Below are positions 63,840-64,000 of a stretch of 64,000 bases of DNA, piece by piece (the first letter of the stretch is position 1; every line of letters starts with the position of its first letter). Origin of the DNA: Candidatus Nezhaarchaeota archaeon (GTDB lineage: Archaea > Thermoproteota > Methanomethylicia > Nezhaarchaeales > WYZ-LMO8); assembly GCA_030055465.1 (NCBI GenBank), contig JASFYF010000001.1:11399-75398 (forward strand). The letters are read 5' to 3'. A model generated the notes under the pieces. That model made no database searches, had not been told where the DNA came from, and worked only from the letters and a program-made list of their open reading frames with translations. Made by a program: the position numbers and the translations under genes.

Positions 63840-64000
63840 TTGGCCGGTGAAGGTACGTGGGGGAACGGCTTTGGCCTGCTAGGCGAAGCGACGAGCAGCC
63901 TACACGCGGTAAGGCTTGAATTGAGGAAACCGCCTCTCGAGGTCTTCAGTCGGCTGTGCCAACGCTGCGACTACGCTTACCTTTTAGAGTCCGTGGAGGG
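63840..64000 (+). CDS. trpE: Anthranilate synthase component I, N-terminal fragment (runs off the window)
   Basis: The frame from the TTG at 63840 is open to the window end. From about 63912 it reads RLELRKPPLEVFSRL, then CDYAYLLESVEG, which matches the N-terminus of archaeal TrpE (a short strand, SPFEVF-type helix, then the LLES motif that binds feedback tryptophan). The true start may be the TTG at 63921; no ATG occurs. Divergent from the shikimate operon, so chorismate supply and use are coordinated. Confidence 0.65.
   Translation, partial: MAGEGTWGNGFGLLGEATSSLHAVRLELRKPPLEVFSRLCQRCDYAYLLESVE

Noticed and set aside
1-64000. tRNA or rRNA genes
   Set aside because: No T-loop/acceptor pattern or conserved rRNA stretch was recognised on either strand; a covariance-model scan (tRNAscan-SE, Infernal) would be decisive.

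Overview
The window is archaeal, most likely Thermoproteota (Bathyarchaeia-like lineages are possible, but the sequence cannot settle this). The evidence is gene content: a shikimate operon with archaeal-type ADH synthase, 3-dehydroquinate synthase II and GHMP-family shikimate kinase; a glutamate synthase split into three domain-sized genes; an NrpR-type regulator; an AbrB-PhoU protein; a Bat-type (HTH_10) regulator; TnpB; and TATA-box promoters with short leaders. No rRNA, tRNA or CRISPR array was recognised.

Layout. 1-225: 5' end of a secreted solute-binding protein with a TQPTTP repeat linker. 331-5218 and 14294-19222 (both minus): two paralogous operons, each with an SCP2-like small protein, a VAO/PCMH-type flavoprotein B, a CCG-type Fe-S protein, a flavoprotein A and a tiny basic/helical protein. 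Between them lie a cytoplasmic bis-MGD molybdenum/tungsten enzyme, an NrpR-like regulator with a 41-residue Cys-rich microprotein, a sodium:solute symporter with a small partner, a frameshifted methylmalonate-semialdehyde-type dehydrogenase and an MFS carrier. 49584-55158 (plus): a third flavoprotein/Fe-S module, with its B subunit truncated, followed by both ETF subunits. 19.5-29.1 kb: DHA2 exporter, two ACMSD-family amidohydrolases, UbiD, UbiX and a TAXI-type TRAP importer, in visibly more GC-rich DNA than 1-19 kb. 29.3-31.2 kb: an ABC-2 exporter. 31.6-32.3 kb: a decayed TnpB gene. 32.4-41.7 kb: nitrogen assimilation (GlnK, Amt, PhoU-like, three-gene GOGAT, GlnA). 41.9-48.5 kb: a coiled-coil/nuclease-like protein, a DUF401 permease, an orphan membrane-anchored protein, hybrid-cluster protein, a broken HTH_10 regulator and a secreted orphan. 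55.8-63.6 kb (minus): eight genes from ADH synthase to chorismate and prephenate dehydratase, with a divergent trpE start at the right edge.

How it fits together. The most interesting reading is an archaeal system for oxidising small organic, possibly phenolic, acids. TRAP/SSS/MFS carriers would import substrate, UbiD/UbiX and ACMSD-family enzymes would decarboxylate it, and flavoprotein/Fe-S complexes (laid out like GlcDEF but resembling p-cresol-methylhydroxylase flavoproteins) would pass electrons to ETF or an HdrD-like partner. The substrate is not determinable from sequence. Several genes show recent decay (homopolymer frameshifts, one head-to-head deletion junction), so some of these functions are either being lost or affected by assembly errors.
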